Below are positions 10,618-21,952 of a stretch of DNA of 64,000 nt, in pieces; position 1 is the stretch's first letter, and the number at the start of each line of letters is the position of its first letter. The notes under the pieces were generated by a model that had not been told where the DNA came from, ran no database searches, and worked only from the letters and a program-made list of their open reading frames with translations. This DNA comes from Lineus longissimus. Its lineage: Eukaryota > Nemertea > Pilidiophora > Heteronemertea > Lineidae. The position numbers and the translations under genes are program-made. The stretch is from the NCBI RefSeq assembly GCF_910592395.1, contig NC_088319.1, positions 5,458,001 through 5,522,000 of the forward strand. Direction: 5' to 3'.

Positions 10618-10869
10618 GTTACCGAACTGGGTTCTCAGTTACTGATTCTCCCCGGAAATAATGCGAGTCTGGTTCTTTCACTTGTCAACTTCCTCCTGTA
10701 GAACAAGGTTAGTTGCCCTCTCCTCTACCGAACCCTCACTCGTTTTTAGTTTGTTCATTTCAGCCTTTTGAGCTCTCATTTCGTTTTCAAGTTCTGCCTT
10801 TGCCTCACTTTCCTTTTTTAACTCTCTGTTCAGTTCTTTCTTCGACTCTGCCAACTGGCTCTCTAAAGC

Positions 10870-11505
10870 TTAAATTTTCAACCCATTTATTTCTCTGAAT
10901 TGATTGTCAAGAGTCTGTACGATAGTACCTTCCAACCTATTCACTCTGTTCCTGAGAGTCTCCAGGGACGCCCCTACGTTCTGCAACGCCTCAAGGAACT
11001 TGGCGTCCACAGACTTACTACTGACCACACTCGCCTTTGACATTTCTGGTAAGTTCGTGCCTGTAACGATTGTACCCTCAGGCTGGTCCTTTATCGCATT
11101 TTCTTTTCCCTGCATACCATCCTTGGAAATGCTCTGTTCATTCGCGTTACCTTTACTATCTCGCCTGCCCTCATTTGGCATGCTCTTTCCTTTGCATATT
11201 GGACACTTGAACTTGGCATCATTTCGAAGATATGTTTTGACTGTGGATATCTTCAGGCCCGAGCAACCGAAATGAACCCACTGACTACATACATCGCAAA
11301 CAAGCATGTTTGGATTATCCGGTATGCGCGCTTCAAGACCATCGCAGATCTTGCAGGAAAACACTTTATTCAGAACTGTATCTGGTAACTTTGTCCCTTT
11401 CATCAGGTATGCGAGTATGTGACTGAAGTGATCGATAAACCAAAGCACATACGCCGTGCCTTGAACCATCAGTTTTGGTTGCTTGGCATCTTCATATATT
11501 GTCAC
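10870..11505 (-). pseudogene. CR1-like ORF1 with PHD finger
   Basis: A 211-codon frame carries a PHD-type zinc finger: CKICDG, then MLVCDVCSQWVHFGC, then FKCPICKG (about residues 48-105). A Ser/Lys-rich linker and the start of a coiled coil follow (LRNRVNRLEGTIVQTLDNQF). Stop codon TAA at 10870-10872 is followed in another frame by more heptad-like sequence, so the original ORF1 ran on into the esterase. PHD fingers in this position occur in CR1-group ORF1 proteins. The ATG at 11505 may not be the original start. Confidence 0.75.
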
Positions 11506-11788
11506 ATGAAATGACCCAAACTCTATGACATCTGCATTGTCCTCAGACGTTGTGTAATGAAACGCAGAAAAGGACCTGAATCTGTCTATTCAGTAGTTAA
11601 ACGCTGTTTTAAGCTGAACGCCCTTCATGAATTTGGCCCAATTGGTCTAAGCTTGATTCCATCTAGTCTGTCCACATAGGTCTCCCTATCGACCATAAAC
11701 CTACAATCTGGTACTCGCATATACTACTTGCTTCATTTTCTTGCCATTCATCTCATTCCTTGCTATTAAATTCCGCCAGCGTAGCTGT

Positions 11789-12082
11789 TCAGGCCGCCAG
11801 GCCTCTAGTATTAGTAACAAATTTCCAATTTGATTTAATCAATACTTTTTCGAGTTTATCCTCAATAGTTTTGTATTTTGATTCTTTTTTCATCAGTTCT
11901 GGTGTAATACATCTTGCTCTTTCTGGTGTGTCAATAAATGAACTTGCGGTAGTTAAATTACTTTCAACACCTAGATTATTATTGTAGCTTGTATCATCAT
12001 CATCACGAAGTCTTTTTAAAATACCAGTACCATAACTTTCGTCACTAGTATCAGTTGGTCTAAGACCATCCATTTCCCCCAT
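11789..12082 (-). CDS. Unrecognised small ORF, possible mobile-element remnant
   Basis: A 97-codon frame (MGEMDGLRPTDTSDESYGTG...) with an acidic patch (RLRDDDD) and a Lys/Glu-rich helical stretch (KYKTIEDKLEKVLIKSNWKF). I do not recognise the family. It lies on the same strand as, and just beyond, a second small frame (12515-12150), and both flank the LINE on the side opposite the polymerase relic. They may therefore be remnants of the same large DNA element. That link is inference. Confidence 0.4.
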   Translation of the reverse strand: MGEMDGLRPTDTSDESYGTGILKRLRDDDDTSYNNNLGVESNLTTASSFIDTPERARCITPELMKKESKYKTIEDKLEKVLIKSNWKFVTNTRGLAA

Positions 12083-12149
12083 TTAAAACCCTTCTTCTCC
12101 CTCAGCCAGATTTATTATTTCTGAAATTATCTAATCAGAAATTATCTAA

Positions 12150-12515
12150 TCAGAAAGACAATAAATGCCCCAGCCACTGCATACAGCATGAACGTAATTG
12201 TATTATGTGTTTCATGGTCATTTTTAATAGTGACAGGAGTAACAATATCCTTAATAGGAACATGACGTGGTAGTGATTATAAGCAGAGTTAAATAAATCA
12301 TACATGGGTAATGATACTTCCATTTGCTTAAGTACCTTCCTAACTTGATAGTAAACATGAAATTGGTAGATGGATTTGACAGGCGGTATTGTTACCTCTG
12401 TCACATCCGGAAGTCCAGTCAACGTTGTGGCACAGTAAACGGCAAAGTTCACCTGATTTTGATAGTATGTCATATCACACTTAGCCAACCACCTGTTGAC
12501 TTCACTCTCTTTCAT
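12150..12515 (-). CDS. Unrecognised ORF, possible mobile-element structural gene remnant
   Basis: The frame starts MKESEVNRWLAKCDMTYYQN and continues with NFAVYCATT and a region with VYYQVRKVL. The last 40 residues (a Leu/Met-rich stretch) look out of frame. I cannot name the family. Its neighbourhood to a Polinton-like polymerase suggests a gene of that element, but this is not shown by sequence. Confidence 0.4.
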   Translation of the reverse strand: MKESEVNRWLAKCDMTYYQNQVNFAVYCATTLTGLPDVTEVTIPPVKSIYQFHVYYQVRKVLKQMEVSLPMYDLFNSAYNHYHVMFLLRILLLLSLLKMTMKHIIQLRSCCMQWLGHLLSF

Positions 12516-13055
12516 GAATGTTAAACCCGTATAGTATAGGATATAGTATCATGTAGGAGCCAGTTTTCGCGGGTCTTATCACTAAGTGCAGATTTACTAG
12601 CTTCCAGCGATTCCATACACGCAAAAGTTTATTTATTACGAAATTTGAGATCAATAACGAAATATCTGGGGTGCTGCGTGGATGTTTTAAGCGTGAATTA
12701 ATCTTGAAATCGCTCACTGAAAGATCGATGCAGACCAAAACAAATCCGAAGCGGCTCCCCCCATTTTCGCGGGTATTGCGCATGCGCGACTGATTGTTGT
12801 GTTTCTGTGTAGTGCATGATCGCCAAGGTATTGACCCAGTGTTTTGAACGTAATTAGAGAATTGCTTGCCTGTTTAGGACGCATTTTGGGCGCTTTCTTT
12901 GCGGAACGAAATGAAAATCAAAAATCAGAAAATTTCTTCTCTGGAAACGAAGTGACACGCGAGAAAACGGGAAAAAACGGGTTTTCGCGAAATTGGGGAT
13001 GACTCAAAATTGGGGAGCAGCACCATATATTATATTTCCTTTGAAAACCTCGTTC

Positions 13056-13303
13056 AATACTTGACTTGCCAAACTCAGCTCGACGCCGAACTGCAGCGCC
13101 ACTCGCGGACAAAGATAGAACAACTCGACATTTTTTTCACCGGTTTTCTCGCTGCGCATGCGTACCAGCGGAAATCAACAAAAGATGACGCTGGTACGCA
13201 TGTGCAGCAAGAAAACCGGTGAAAAAAATGTCGAGTTGTTCTATCTTTGTCCGCGAGTGGCGCTGCAGTTCGGCGTCGAGCTGAGATTGGCAAGTCAAGT
13301 ATT
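13056..13303. repeat. Near-perfect long palindrome (115-bp arms)
   Basis: Arms 13056-13170 and 13189-13303 are inverted copies differing at about three positions, with an 18-base spacer. The arms contain CTCGACGCCGAACTGCAGCG and CACCGGTTTTC. Similar reading frames on both strands here are a by-product of the symmetry. It resembles a foldback element or MITE. I found no clear target duplication or poly-A. Confidence 0.9.
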
Positions 13304-13526
13304 CCTTTATACACTGCATTGATCTAGTGCACAACGCGACAACCCACGGAACTCGCCTAAACATGTAGATCACAATTACTTATGTCCAACTGTAACATGT
13401 TCTCGATGTGATTTTAAATCAAGTTTAACCAATACCAAATGTTAAAACTAGTAAATAGCTTCTTTAATTTACAGGAGGTTCATACTCACTGGTAAGAACT
13501 CTTCTTTGACGGCCTCATATAGCTTT

Positions 13527-13567
13527 GCGTACTTCTGGTTCTAGTTCTGGTTCTGGTTCTGGTTCTT
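13527..13567 (+). repeat. GGTTCT hexamer microsatellite
   Basis: About six imperfect copies of the 6-base unit GGTTCT, one copy with a G to A change. Confidence 0.85.
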
Positions 13568-15429
13568 AAAATCGACAAACCTCCAGCTGGAGTATGGCGT
13601 TGATGAGCGAGTGCCTAGCTAATGCGGGTTTGTTCGTTGATCGAATTCTTGAAACTAAACACGGTTCCGGCTTCCATTGCAGTCTGCGGTAACTTATCCC
13701 AATCTGTGCCATGATTTCGACTGAAAAAACTTGAAAACACTTCTCATATCTTCACACGTGTCAGTGGTCTCAAAGCTGACATCAAGAGCACCGCTGATTG
13801 AAACTTAATTTGGTGATGGTGGGATAATTAGCAGTAATTGCTTTCAATAAATCAAATGAAGTGTGAACTTTCGGTTGCAATTTAGCAAATGTGAGAACAA
13901 CTGTATTCATCAAATTACAAATGAAAACAAAACGTAGGATATGTTTTTATTCGCAATGATAGTATGCAATACGCGACGCCATGCTAACAGAGCAAATAAA
14001 TCCCAATTTTACATGATGCCGTCAACGGACAAGTAATAGCAAATTGACAAAGTTTTGTGCGCGGCCCGCGATAATGCGACGGGCAAATATTCATACTCAA
14101 ATGTTGGCCGATTTACAAGAACAAAAAATTGTCAGAACTCAAAATGAAACATCTAATAAACCCGTACTATCGACAAACTGCTCTTGTAACTCATGCAAAC
14201 AGAAAGAAGAGAAGAATCTGAGTCAGGCGGCGTTGCTACGGCTGCAGCATACACACACGGTCAGCAATTTTGGCGGGAAACCTAATCATGCATTTCGTCC
14301 CCAGATTTTCAACTTTCATTAATGCGACCACCCCGGTAACGCGATCGTTCAACCTCGGTCAACCAGATCAAATAAATAAATTTTATACATACATCTGGCT
14401 TGCTGCTGGTGTTATAATGTCATTCCCAAATCTTACACTTTGAACCGATTTAGGCCCGTTTCAAGATCGCACACACCATGCCATTTCTCGGTAAATCATT
14501 ACCATTTTCAGGATCCGAGTGGTTTTAAAGGTGGCGCCACCTATCGTTACATCTAACTGCAATTAAAATGCCGTTACCGTTTTCTCTGGGTTTATACGAA
14601 CCTAGAAAAGTATATATTATGGTGCCTTTGATGTGTGATTTGGCCTCAGCAGTAAAAGAAACACTGCCTTGTGTCGGTTGCCGGGGGGCCTATTTGACGT
14701 GGCATTGTGTAGTGCCACCATAGTTTTACTGTGTGCCATGGGAACGAGGTAGCAGGCCAATTTACGTGTAAAGTTCTTGTGTTGTACAACATTCTCGTAT
14801 ACGGAATCACGCAATAGTCATCTATTGGGGATTGGGCTCCCTTCAGGACTTATAGGTACATGATTTCGCTTTTTTGATTTTGATTTCGCATTGTAACATA
14901 TATAGCATTCGTCAAAGAACAATCCATATTCCTGCTCCTTTCAAAGACAGGTAAGGTTAGAATAAAGCCTCATCAATTTAATAAACATTCTAACGATCCG
15001 TTCCAAAATGGCGTGTAAGCCAGCAAACGACGGGAGACGCGTATAAAGTTCATTTCATATTACTGTATGTATAAGTGAACGCCGGATTGAAAAAGTCATA
15101 AAATAGATATTTAGGGTCTTCATAATGGCACTGCGCTGTCCCTAAAACTTCTGAGCATAAAGATTGTGTATTTTTCTGAATATTTTCCTGAGAGGGAGAA
15201 TGTTTTTGCATTTAGGCAAGAACTAAATACAGTCGGCATTCGTCGAATCCTTTCGTAAGAACGTTTCATCGATTTCGACAACCGGGAATTTCGATTGGTA
15301 TGCTGAAATAGAAATCATTCACCGAATCATGTGCATGTGACTGTGTAACTCACGCCGAATCATTTCCTGTTGGGTCGCGCTAACTCGAATCTACAGCCAT
15401 ATGTTTTTTTATAACCGGGAAGTTTCCAG
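13568..15429. other. Stretch without recognised gene
   Basis: Both strands show only short frames without recognisable motifs or convincing splice-bounded exons. The one structured site I see is a 14-bp perfect palindrome at 14529-14542 (AGGTGGCGCCACCT), of which a 12-bp core recurs at 33986. Confidence 0.5.
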
Positions 15430-15803
15430 TAGACGCCCCGGGCGCCAATCGCAAATTTTCGTTGAGCATATTTCGAAGCGTTGGTCGAGGGAATACTTGC
15501 CCACGTTGAATGAGCAAAAAACAGTGGTCGAAATCAAATGGGTTTCCAATAAAGGTGGATGATTTGGTTCTGGTGGAAGATCATGGCCAATCACGTGGGA
15601 ATTGACTGTTGGGACGCGTTACAAAAACATATCCTGGTAACGATGGCATTGTGCGTGTTGTCGAATTGAAAACAAAATCTGGCCTGCTGAAAAAACCATG
15701 TTGTGAAATTGGCATCGCTCATGATGAACTGATATATAGCATCTTCCTTAGAGATGCCAAGAACTCTGCTATTGAAATTGACATTCGTAAATATGAACAC
15801 TAG
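15430..15803 (+). pseudogene. BEL/Pao-like Pol C-terminal relic
   Basis: The plus-strand frame 15609-15803 begins GRVTKTYPGNDGIVRVVELK and continues TKSGLLKKP. Upstream, across frame breaks, are LVLVEDHG-like and KSNGFPIKVDDL-like pieces. This succession (V-DDLVLV-D, then LGRV...YPG-DG-VRVVELKT) is the characteristic integrase C terminus of BEL/Pao retrotransposons. Several frameshifts and stops show a relic. No LTR was found downstream. Confidence 0.7.
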
Positions 15804-16460
15804 TGTAGTATAAAGAGGGCTTATATAGCCACCATATGTAAAATGATTATGAAAGTCATATTAATTTCAGGGCCAGCAAATGTGGCTGACGAAATGATGT
15901 TTGCGAATATAATTGTGTTGTTTTTAGATTTAGTTTGAATTTTCTAGTATTGATAAATATCGGAATCAAATTTATGTTTTGTAAATGAACAGGAAAGCAT
16001 TTACTTCCAAAATCCACGAGAAACTCTGTATTGTCATAGTAATGAACGACATACTTATTCCAAGGTAATTGTGTTGCTAGGCTCTTTCCAACTTTCAAAT
16101 AGAAGACCTATAGATCAGGTATATACGTAAAAAATGAACGTCATAGATGGGCTAGGAACCATGATTAAGTTGTTGCGTAGCATAGACATGTATGTATAGA
16201 TGAATAAATCATAACCTCAATCTTGTTTTGACTCATTAAAATGCTATAAATATACGCCTGACAAAACATCGGATTCGCCGAATCATTACCAGGAAATGGT
16301 ATTTTGCAATGGCAGCCATTTTGATTGAAATTGCACAGTGCTGTTGAAATTGTTCTAAACAGACATTTTTACTAGCAAATATCGCGATGGGGGATGTAAA
16401 CAATGTATAAACGGGCGAAAGCTTCTAAATCGAAATCCGACTGTAAGTTTTGCTATACTC
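15804..16460. other. Stretch without recognised gene
   Basis: AT-rich sequence with no convincing exon, RNA gene or repeat match inside the window. Confidence 0.4.
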
Positions 16461-16461
16461 T

Positions 16462-16690
16462 TTAACATAAAGGTTTCTGAGCTTTTGAAATAAGATTTAG
16501 AGTTTTTAGCCAACACAAATATATACAGGCTCTGCATGCACCCCCTAGGGGTCCTTTAGCAAAAAGAAAAAAAAAGAATCTCAAAAACCGCTTTTTCATT
16601 TTACCGAAAAACCTCTAAGGGGTGCATATTTCTTTTGCCTTGAAAAAAAGAAGGTTTTTCAAAGGCTCAAAAATCCTTTTTTACAAGTAG
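16462..16690. repeat. MITE-like repeat, diverged copy
   Basis: Contains GCCAACACAAATATAtaCAG, GGGGTGCATATTT and AAAAACC/GGTTTTT inverted segments shared with 17082-17236 and 37448-37566. The ends are unclear. Confidence 0.5.
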
Positions 16691-17081
16691 GTTTTCACTT
16701 ATTCTTCGCTACGGTTTTTTGATACATGTGCTTGAAAACGTTCCTTTTTCACCAAGTCTTAAAATAAAGTAATATATATCGGGTGTCTCCCAAAAAGTGA
16801 ACCGCTTTTTGACAAGTATTTTCTCAGCGACAACATATTAACTGAATTCATTTAAAAATTGTACAGAGTAACCCTAGGGTATCATCAACAAGTCTGCAAT
16901 ATATCTAAGAGATCGGTGCAAATTATGTGAGTATTGTCAAATTCAAAAGAGTCTGTCAAGAAGTCCAATATCAGAGCTACGCAATGTGACCTTCATCATG
17001 TCCATGCCAGCTCGTCATGGATTTTAGGTTTCAGAATTGTCAGTTCAGAAATTAAAAACTGTTATTTGGGAGTCCTATGGA

Positions 17082-17236
17082 TACACTCTTAGAAATAAAG
17101 GTGTTTGAGCTTTTTTAAAACCTTTAATTCCTTTTCGGCCGACAAAAACCATTTGGGGGGTTATCATTTTCGAGAAAAAACCTGTATGGGGTGCATATTT
17201 GTGTTGGCTGAAAAATTAAGGTTTTTTAAGAGTGTA
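17082..17236. repeat. Short MITE with TACACTCTTA termini
   Basis: A 155-bp element bounded by TACACTCTTA (17082-17091) and its inverted form TAAGAGTGTA (17227-17236), with internal AAAACCTT/AAGGTTTT symmetry. Related sequence lies at 16462-16690 and 37448-37566. No coding capacity. Confidence 0.65.
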
Positions 17237-17647
17237 GGCAATATTTGTTTCAGGGTATTTCTCACGAGTAGATGGGCACCAAAAAATATGATGATTTCAC
17301 CCAGATTGTTGGAGAACTTTAAACCGTACGGCGCCGAAAATGTCTTATATCCACTGCCCTACGTCAATGTACACAAAGACATACAAGCGAATTATTTCTT
17401 AGTCGTGGTTATTAAAATTAGAAAATTATTTTTGGTCGCGAACCCAAGATCAATACATAAAAATCAAACTCGAAAAAAAACAGCCCAAAATGATGCGGAG
17501 AAAACACTAACGATTGTCAGAGAAAGCACATTTCGGAGGATACTTTAGTGACCAAAACACTGCAGAGTGTTTTTTTTTCTTTGTGTTTTCGGGTGGGATC
17601 AACGCAAGGACCAAGAATGCATTTGAAAAATAAAAAAACGAAGTGGC

Positions 17648-18035
17648 TATGTACACAGCAGCCTGCTGTGTACGCAGGAACAAGTTGGTTGCATGCACAG
17701 CAGATGCGAATAAACATAACCGCGTCATCAATGACGTCAGATGGAGAAAAAATGGCGATGGCGGTGGCGGTGGAAGAACTCCCCGCTGGATGGCATGTGT
17801 GCCATATGACCAAAACAGTTTTCTCCAGCCAGTGAAGTCTGCTGTGTACTCTAGACAATGCGCGTGCCTGTACATTGTATACACAGCATGTTGTGTATTC
17901 AAGAGAAAATGTTTCTAGGATTCACAGCAGGTAGCATAAAATCGGAGGCTGGGCTTTATATTGAGCCTAATGAAAATTAATAACAAACGCTGTGAACATA
18001 AAACTATTGTCTGTGCAGACACAGCATGCTGTGTA
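17648..18035. repeat. Cluster of ACACAGCA/TGCTGTGT palindromes
   Basis: Recurring palindromic motifs: GTACACAGCA-GCC-TGCTGTGTAC near 17649, ATACACAGCATGTTGTGTAT near 17879, and the perfect 16-mer ACACAGCATGCTGTGT near 18018, plus single arms near 17697, 17839 and 17921. No protein-coding evidence supports the open frames here. Confidence 0.6.
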
Positions 18036-18049
18036 CATATCCTCTTCCA

Positions 18050-19200
18050 AAAAAATAATTGTATAATTAAAGTATTGAATTAGAGTGCTAAGAATGCCGT
18101 CAGATAGACATGAAAAACTAGCCTACCAAATGTAAGCCCAGGATTTAGAAAGTGGTTAAAAAAATTGGTCCTCTGACATTCGAAAAATATTTAGTACTTT
18201 AGGTTTTCAATATGTATGGCTGAATTAAGGTGTAGAAAATGAGGCGCTTTTTGATTCCTTATATTCTCAAGGAGTGTATGATGTTGATCGTCAGGGATGG
18301 TCGAATAGACTAGCATGAACTTTATCATGTTACTCATACTATAAAAAAAGAGTGGTACAGTGAATATATATGAATTTTATTACAGTTAAGCATTAGAAAT
18401 GCATTGGCCAGTGTCAGGTACGGCTTATTTAGAGACGCCTACACAAGGGAATTCCGACGAATACAATCGTGGTCGATCGATTTTCGTATTCATGTAAAGC
18501 GGTAGACTAACAAAGAAGGCTCATTATCATAGGATTCGTTGAAACCTTACTCGGAAATGGTACGTTGAATCGCCTGATGTGATGTTTTTTATAAAACATT
18601 CTGAAAAACTAGTCCATGGAGATAATAAAACACAACAAGGTAAAATTGTCGGCTTAGCTTTGGACATTTTACCAATTTATAAAGAATATAAAACGGATTA
18701 TTGGTTGAATCATTCTTTACAAACCACGAGTGAGGTTTGTATATTTTGGCCCATTTTCACTCTTAGAAATATCGGGTAGACAAAGAAAACGCACCGATCT
18801 GAGGTTAAAAGGTTTATAACTACTAAGATATCTAGTCTATGTCAATTAGATTTGCTAATAAATAAATCATGACTGTTCTTTACATCGTTCTAGATTTAGC
18901 TTTATGATGGGCGTGATAAATTTAGGTTCATGACAAAGTAAAATGATGTGTCAAAATAGGCAATGTCCAAATATCACCAGAATACCATCGTTAAGATGTT
19001 TTCTAAAAAATCAGAGTTCTGTATCTCAAAAGGCGTCCAGCCAATATCAATTTAATTCAAGCATTTCATCCACATTTCTCGACCAACATGAGCACTGTGA
19101 TATATAATCAAGATTGTTTTCTTCAGGGTTAGGCAACACTGTCATTAGGCCGATGTATTTTGAAAATTTGAAAATAGTAATCTAATACTAATGAAGATGC
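18050..19200. other. Stretch without recognised gene
   Basis: No recognisable coding exon, RNA gene or window-internal repeat. Confidence 0.4.
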
Positions 19201-19204
19201 ATAC

Positions 19205-19358
19205 CGTGCTACTGTGGGAGTGCTCACTGAGGCGGCTGTTCTCTCATTCATACTTGAATATGAACGGTCACCTGGCTGGGGCGTCTTCCTCGACTTCTTC
19301 TTGGATGGGCCTTTGACAACCTCGGGCTCTGGTGTCCCTTTCTTGTGAGCATCTGCCT
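19205..19358 (-). CDS. Possible single internal exon of an unknown gene
   Basis: On the minus strand, an open stretch is preceded by AG and ends at GTATGC (donor complement at 19201-19204). Its translation is hydrophilic and coding-like (EADAHKKGTPEPEVVKGPSK, then KKSRKTPQPGDRSYSSMNER). The composition resembles a disordered basic linker. The acceptor has a poor pyrimidine tract and no partner exon was found. It may be a false exon or part of a gene extending beyond what I can assemble. Confidence 0.35.
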
Positions 19359-19379
19359 CTTTTTAGGTGTGGACCTTTC

Positions 19380-21160
19380 ATAATGCATTACACTGCACTT
19401 TAAAATTTATTTTGAATTTTAGCTTACATGGTACATGCCTATGATACATTTGCTGAAAAAATTGCATATTTTTATGATGTTTCGTTGTTTCGACTACTGC
19501 TGCGGTGCGAGAAACCGTGCATTACCGGCTATTGATTTATTTTGATTGTGAAACGGGCGGTAAACAGATGTTGTGGATTCAGACCTTAAAGGGGTACACC
19601 GTTCGTAATTACTTGTGGTCCAATTCAATAGAAATCCACTAATACACAATGCCGTAGTGCAGTTATTGTGAATACGAACTTGTTTAAACTTGGTATTCGT
19701 AGTATTTGTATATCAGTCAACACACCGGCAATGCTGAAATTTATATTTAGAATGTATTTTTGCAATTGGGCATTTTTAAATTCAATTACAAATTCAAAAT
19801 TCAAAACGAACGGCGTAGGAGGCCTTTGATAACAGCACTTATTTCTAAGAAAATGGTTGAAGACGCATTAAAGTCGATGAACGTGAGTTTATAGGGCCGT
19901 TTACACGCACAGCCAAAAACCGCATTCGGATTCGGTCGGATCCGCCCTGATTCCAAACCGATTGTGGTCTCAATCTTATGTACCCGTTTACACGTACAAC
20001 GGCGATATATAGGCGCTGAGTAATTTAGAGTTTAGGTGATTGACGATGCCAGTGCTGGGTGCCAAGCACTATTTTTGTGAGCATAAAACTAGCGACACAT
20101 TTTGACATCAACGCAACCTTCTCACTTAAGGTCGGATGTGTAATACCATAAAGTTGTCTGGATAAGCACTTTGATTGGCTGTCCTTGTGCGGCGTTTTCC
20201 ATAAATCTCATAGTGTTTTTGCCCATACTCTATAGCAATGGCAACAATGGCACCTGAACGACTTCTTACACAAGGCATGATCTTCAATTCATTCAGTTGA
20301 AGTCAAATGTACGTGTAATTGTTTTTTTTTAGTTATATTATATTTCAGTACCGGTATGTCGGTTAGTCTCAACCGTCAGGAAGCGTCCATCTCAAGAAAC
20401 ATATGTGCGGCGGTTGGGCTAGTCTACATTCTCAATTTTCTATTTCTCCAGGTGACATATCTCCATCTTCCGGACCATTACCGGCATGGCGAGCCCCGAA
20501 AAGTCAATCGTGTCAAGGAGGGACACGCAAGGGCAACGAAAGATACTTAAAGTTGGTGATATGCATTCTCATTTTCCAATTATATGTATTACATGGGCTC
20601 TCAGCAAATACACGATGTAATTGGTCAGGTCAACAAGCAGCATTATAAATGAACGTTGACCAATATCATTTTCTTCATAGGTAACAATGCCGTTAAAAGA
20701 TAACATACTATCCGTCTAACAAATGTCTTATCAAAAATTAGCACAGTAGAGCAAGAAATCATGAAAAAAATCCAGGACAATCGGGGGAATAATATTGTCT
20801 CACTCACTGGCATTATATCTGTGCGATTGTAAAAGGCACTATCTCCACATTTTGGTGAAATTCACCAATTGGGCCTTTTCGACACTACTATGTATGCTGC
20901 ACCTCGCGACAACGGTTATTTATATATTCTCCAGCAAAAGAAACTGTGCTCGGTAAAAATCGCTATATTTTTTCAGCCATATGGCAGATGACACGCCGTA
21001 ATAAATTGTTATTGAAAGTCTAAAAAGCTGGTCAAATGGTTAACCGAAAGTGAAAATCTTCAAAAAGTCTTCTTGGTGTTCTCAGAGGTTGCTGAAAATA
21101 GACTTACCAATATTAAAGTCGGGTGTGTTCCTCTTGTGTATTAATCAATGTTGTGCATCT
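19380..21160. other. Stretch without recognised gene
   Basis: Short frames only. A GGGCCGTTTACACG-type segment near 19895 looks like the end of a common MITE, but I could not delimit it. Confidence 0.4.
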
Positions 21161-21165
21161 TTGCC

Positions 21166-21440
21166 TCAATGAGCCAATGACATGCTTGTGAAAGACATGC
21201 ACGTGGGATGTCGTTCCACACCAGGGATGCCATTCCTCACCTGAATGACATCGCTTCCAAGCTGCTGCAGGTTTGTCGGCCGGTGAGGCAGATCAGATTA
21301 TCAGCGATCCATCTAATCCCAAACATGCTTAATGGGATTGAGAACTGGGGAGAAGTACATCAGCATTATGTTCAAAACGAATCGCCATCATCGAATAGAA
21401 AGCCCTACATGTGTCCTGCTTGACGGCGGCGTTTGGTCAA
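21166..21440 (-). pseudogene. Tc1/mariner transposase C-terminal relic
   Basis: The minus-strand translation near 21350 reads SPVLNPIKHVWD, matching the conserved SPDLNPIEHVW segment of Tc1/mariner transposases with the catalytic-region Asp and Glu replaced. After stops it continues with PTNLQQLGSDVIQVRNGIPG, the usual helical C-terminal segment. Two or more in-frame stops show a relic. Upstream, toward 21440, the similarity is weak and frame-shifted. Confidence 0.6.
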
Positions 21441-21870
21441 AAATTGGTCGAAGGGTGGGGCGCCATGGGCGTAGCTCTATCTTATGAAACCGCCTGCGGA
21501 TTTTCATTGGGTGAATGTGTCTGTAAGTGGAGTCTGGATGAGGCCTCCCCTTGTGTACCCTCCACATGCTACATGCGACATGTACGCGCGAAATGCTATG
21601 CTTTTGCCGATGAACTTTTGAAGACCTGACTGACGTGCCGTGTCGGAGACCGGGATTTGAGGCTTTAATACCGAGAAAATGTAGAAAAGGGGATTATTTG
21701 GGCCACGATTTTGTGAGTAAACTGCTATTCTCCGCTTTGGACTGTCGATTTGTGGCTCACTTGATCTGAGTTTGACAATCTTTCCGGGTTATCTTTTTAG
21801 ATCAGTCCTTTGTTCATTTGTCATTTTGTACGATGAAGACTCGATAAAGACCAAACATATTCACGTTTTC

Positions 21871-21886
21871 TCCCCCCCCCCCCCCC
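21871..21886 (+). repeat. Poly-C tract
   Basis: Uninterrupted C run of about 16 bases, prone to length change. Confidence 0.9.
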
Positions 21887-21952
21887 AAGACGCCTGCTAG
21901 ACACTGCCATTAGCAGCGTCTGTTGACAGGTATCACTCCGGCAGCGTCAGTT

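Larger units (their letters stand above)
8880..11520 (-). mobile_element. CR1-like non-LTR retrotransposon, 3'-truncated and decayed
   Basis: Read on the minus strand, the element has ORF1 (PHD finger, coiled coil, SGNH esterase) and then the start of ORF2 (endonuclease). The order PHD-esterase followed by an apurinic-like endonuclease is typical of CR1/L2-clade LINEs. The reverse transcriptase and 3' tail are missing, the reverse of the usual 5' truncation, so a later deletion or rearrangement is likely. Multiple stops and frameshifts show it is inactive. The exact left boundary with the polymerase relic is unclear (about 8800-8960). Confidence 0.75.

Noticed and set aside
14044-14322. 92-codon open frame (MTKFCARPAIMRRANIHTQM...)
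   Set aside because: No motif, no splice context and no repeat or paralogue support; likely chance.
17105-17918. Several overlapping open frames on both strands
   Set aside because: They run through a MITE and a palindrome cluster and show no recognisable protein features.
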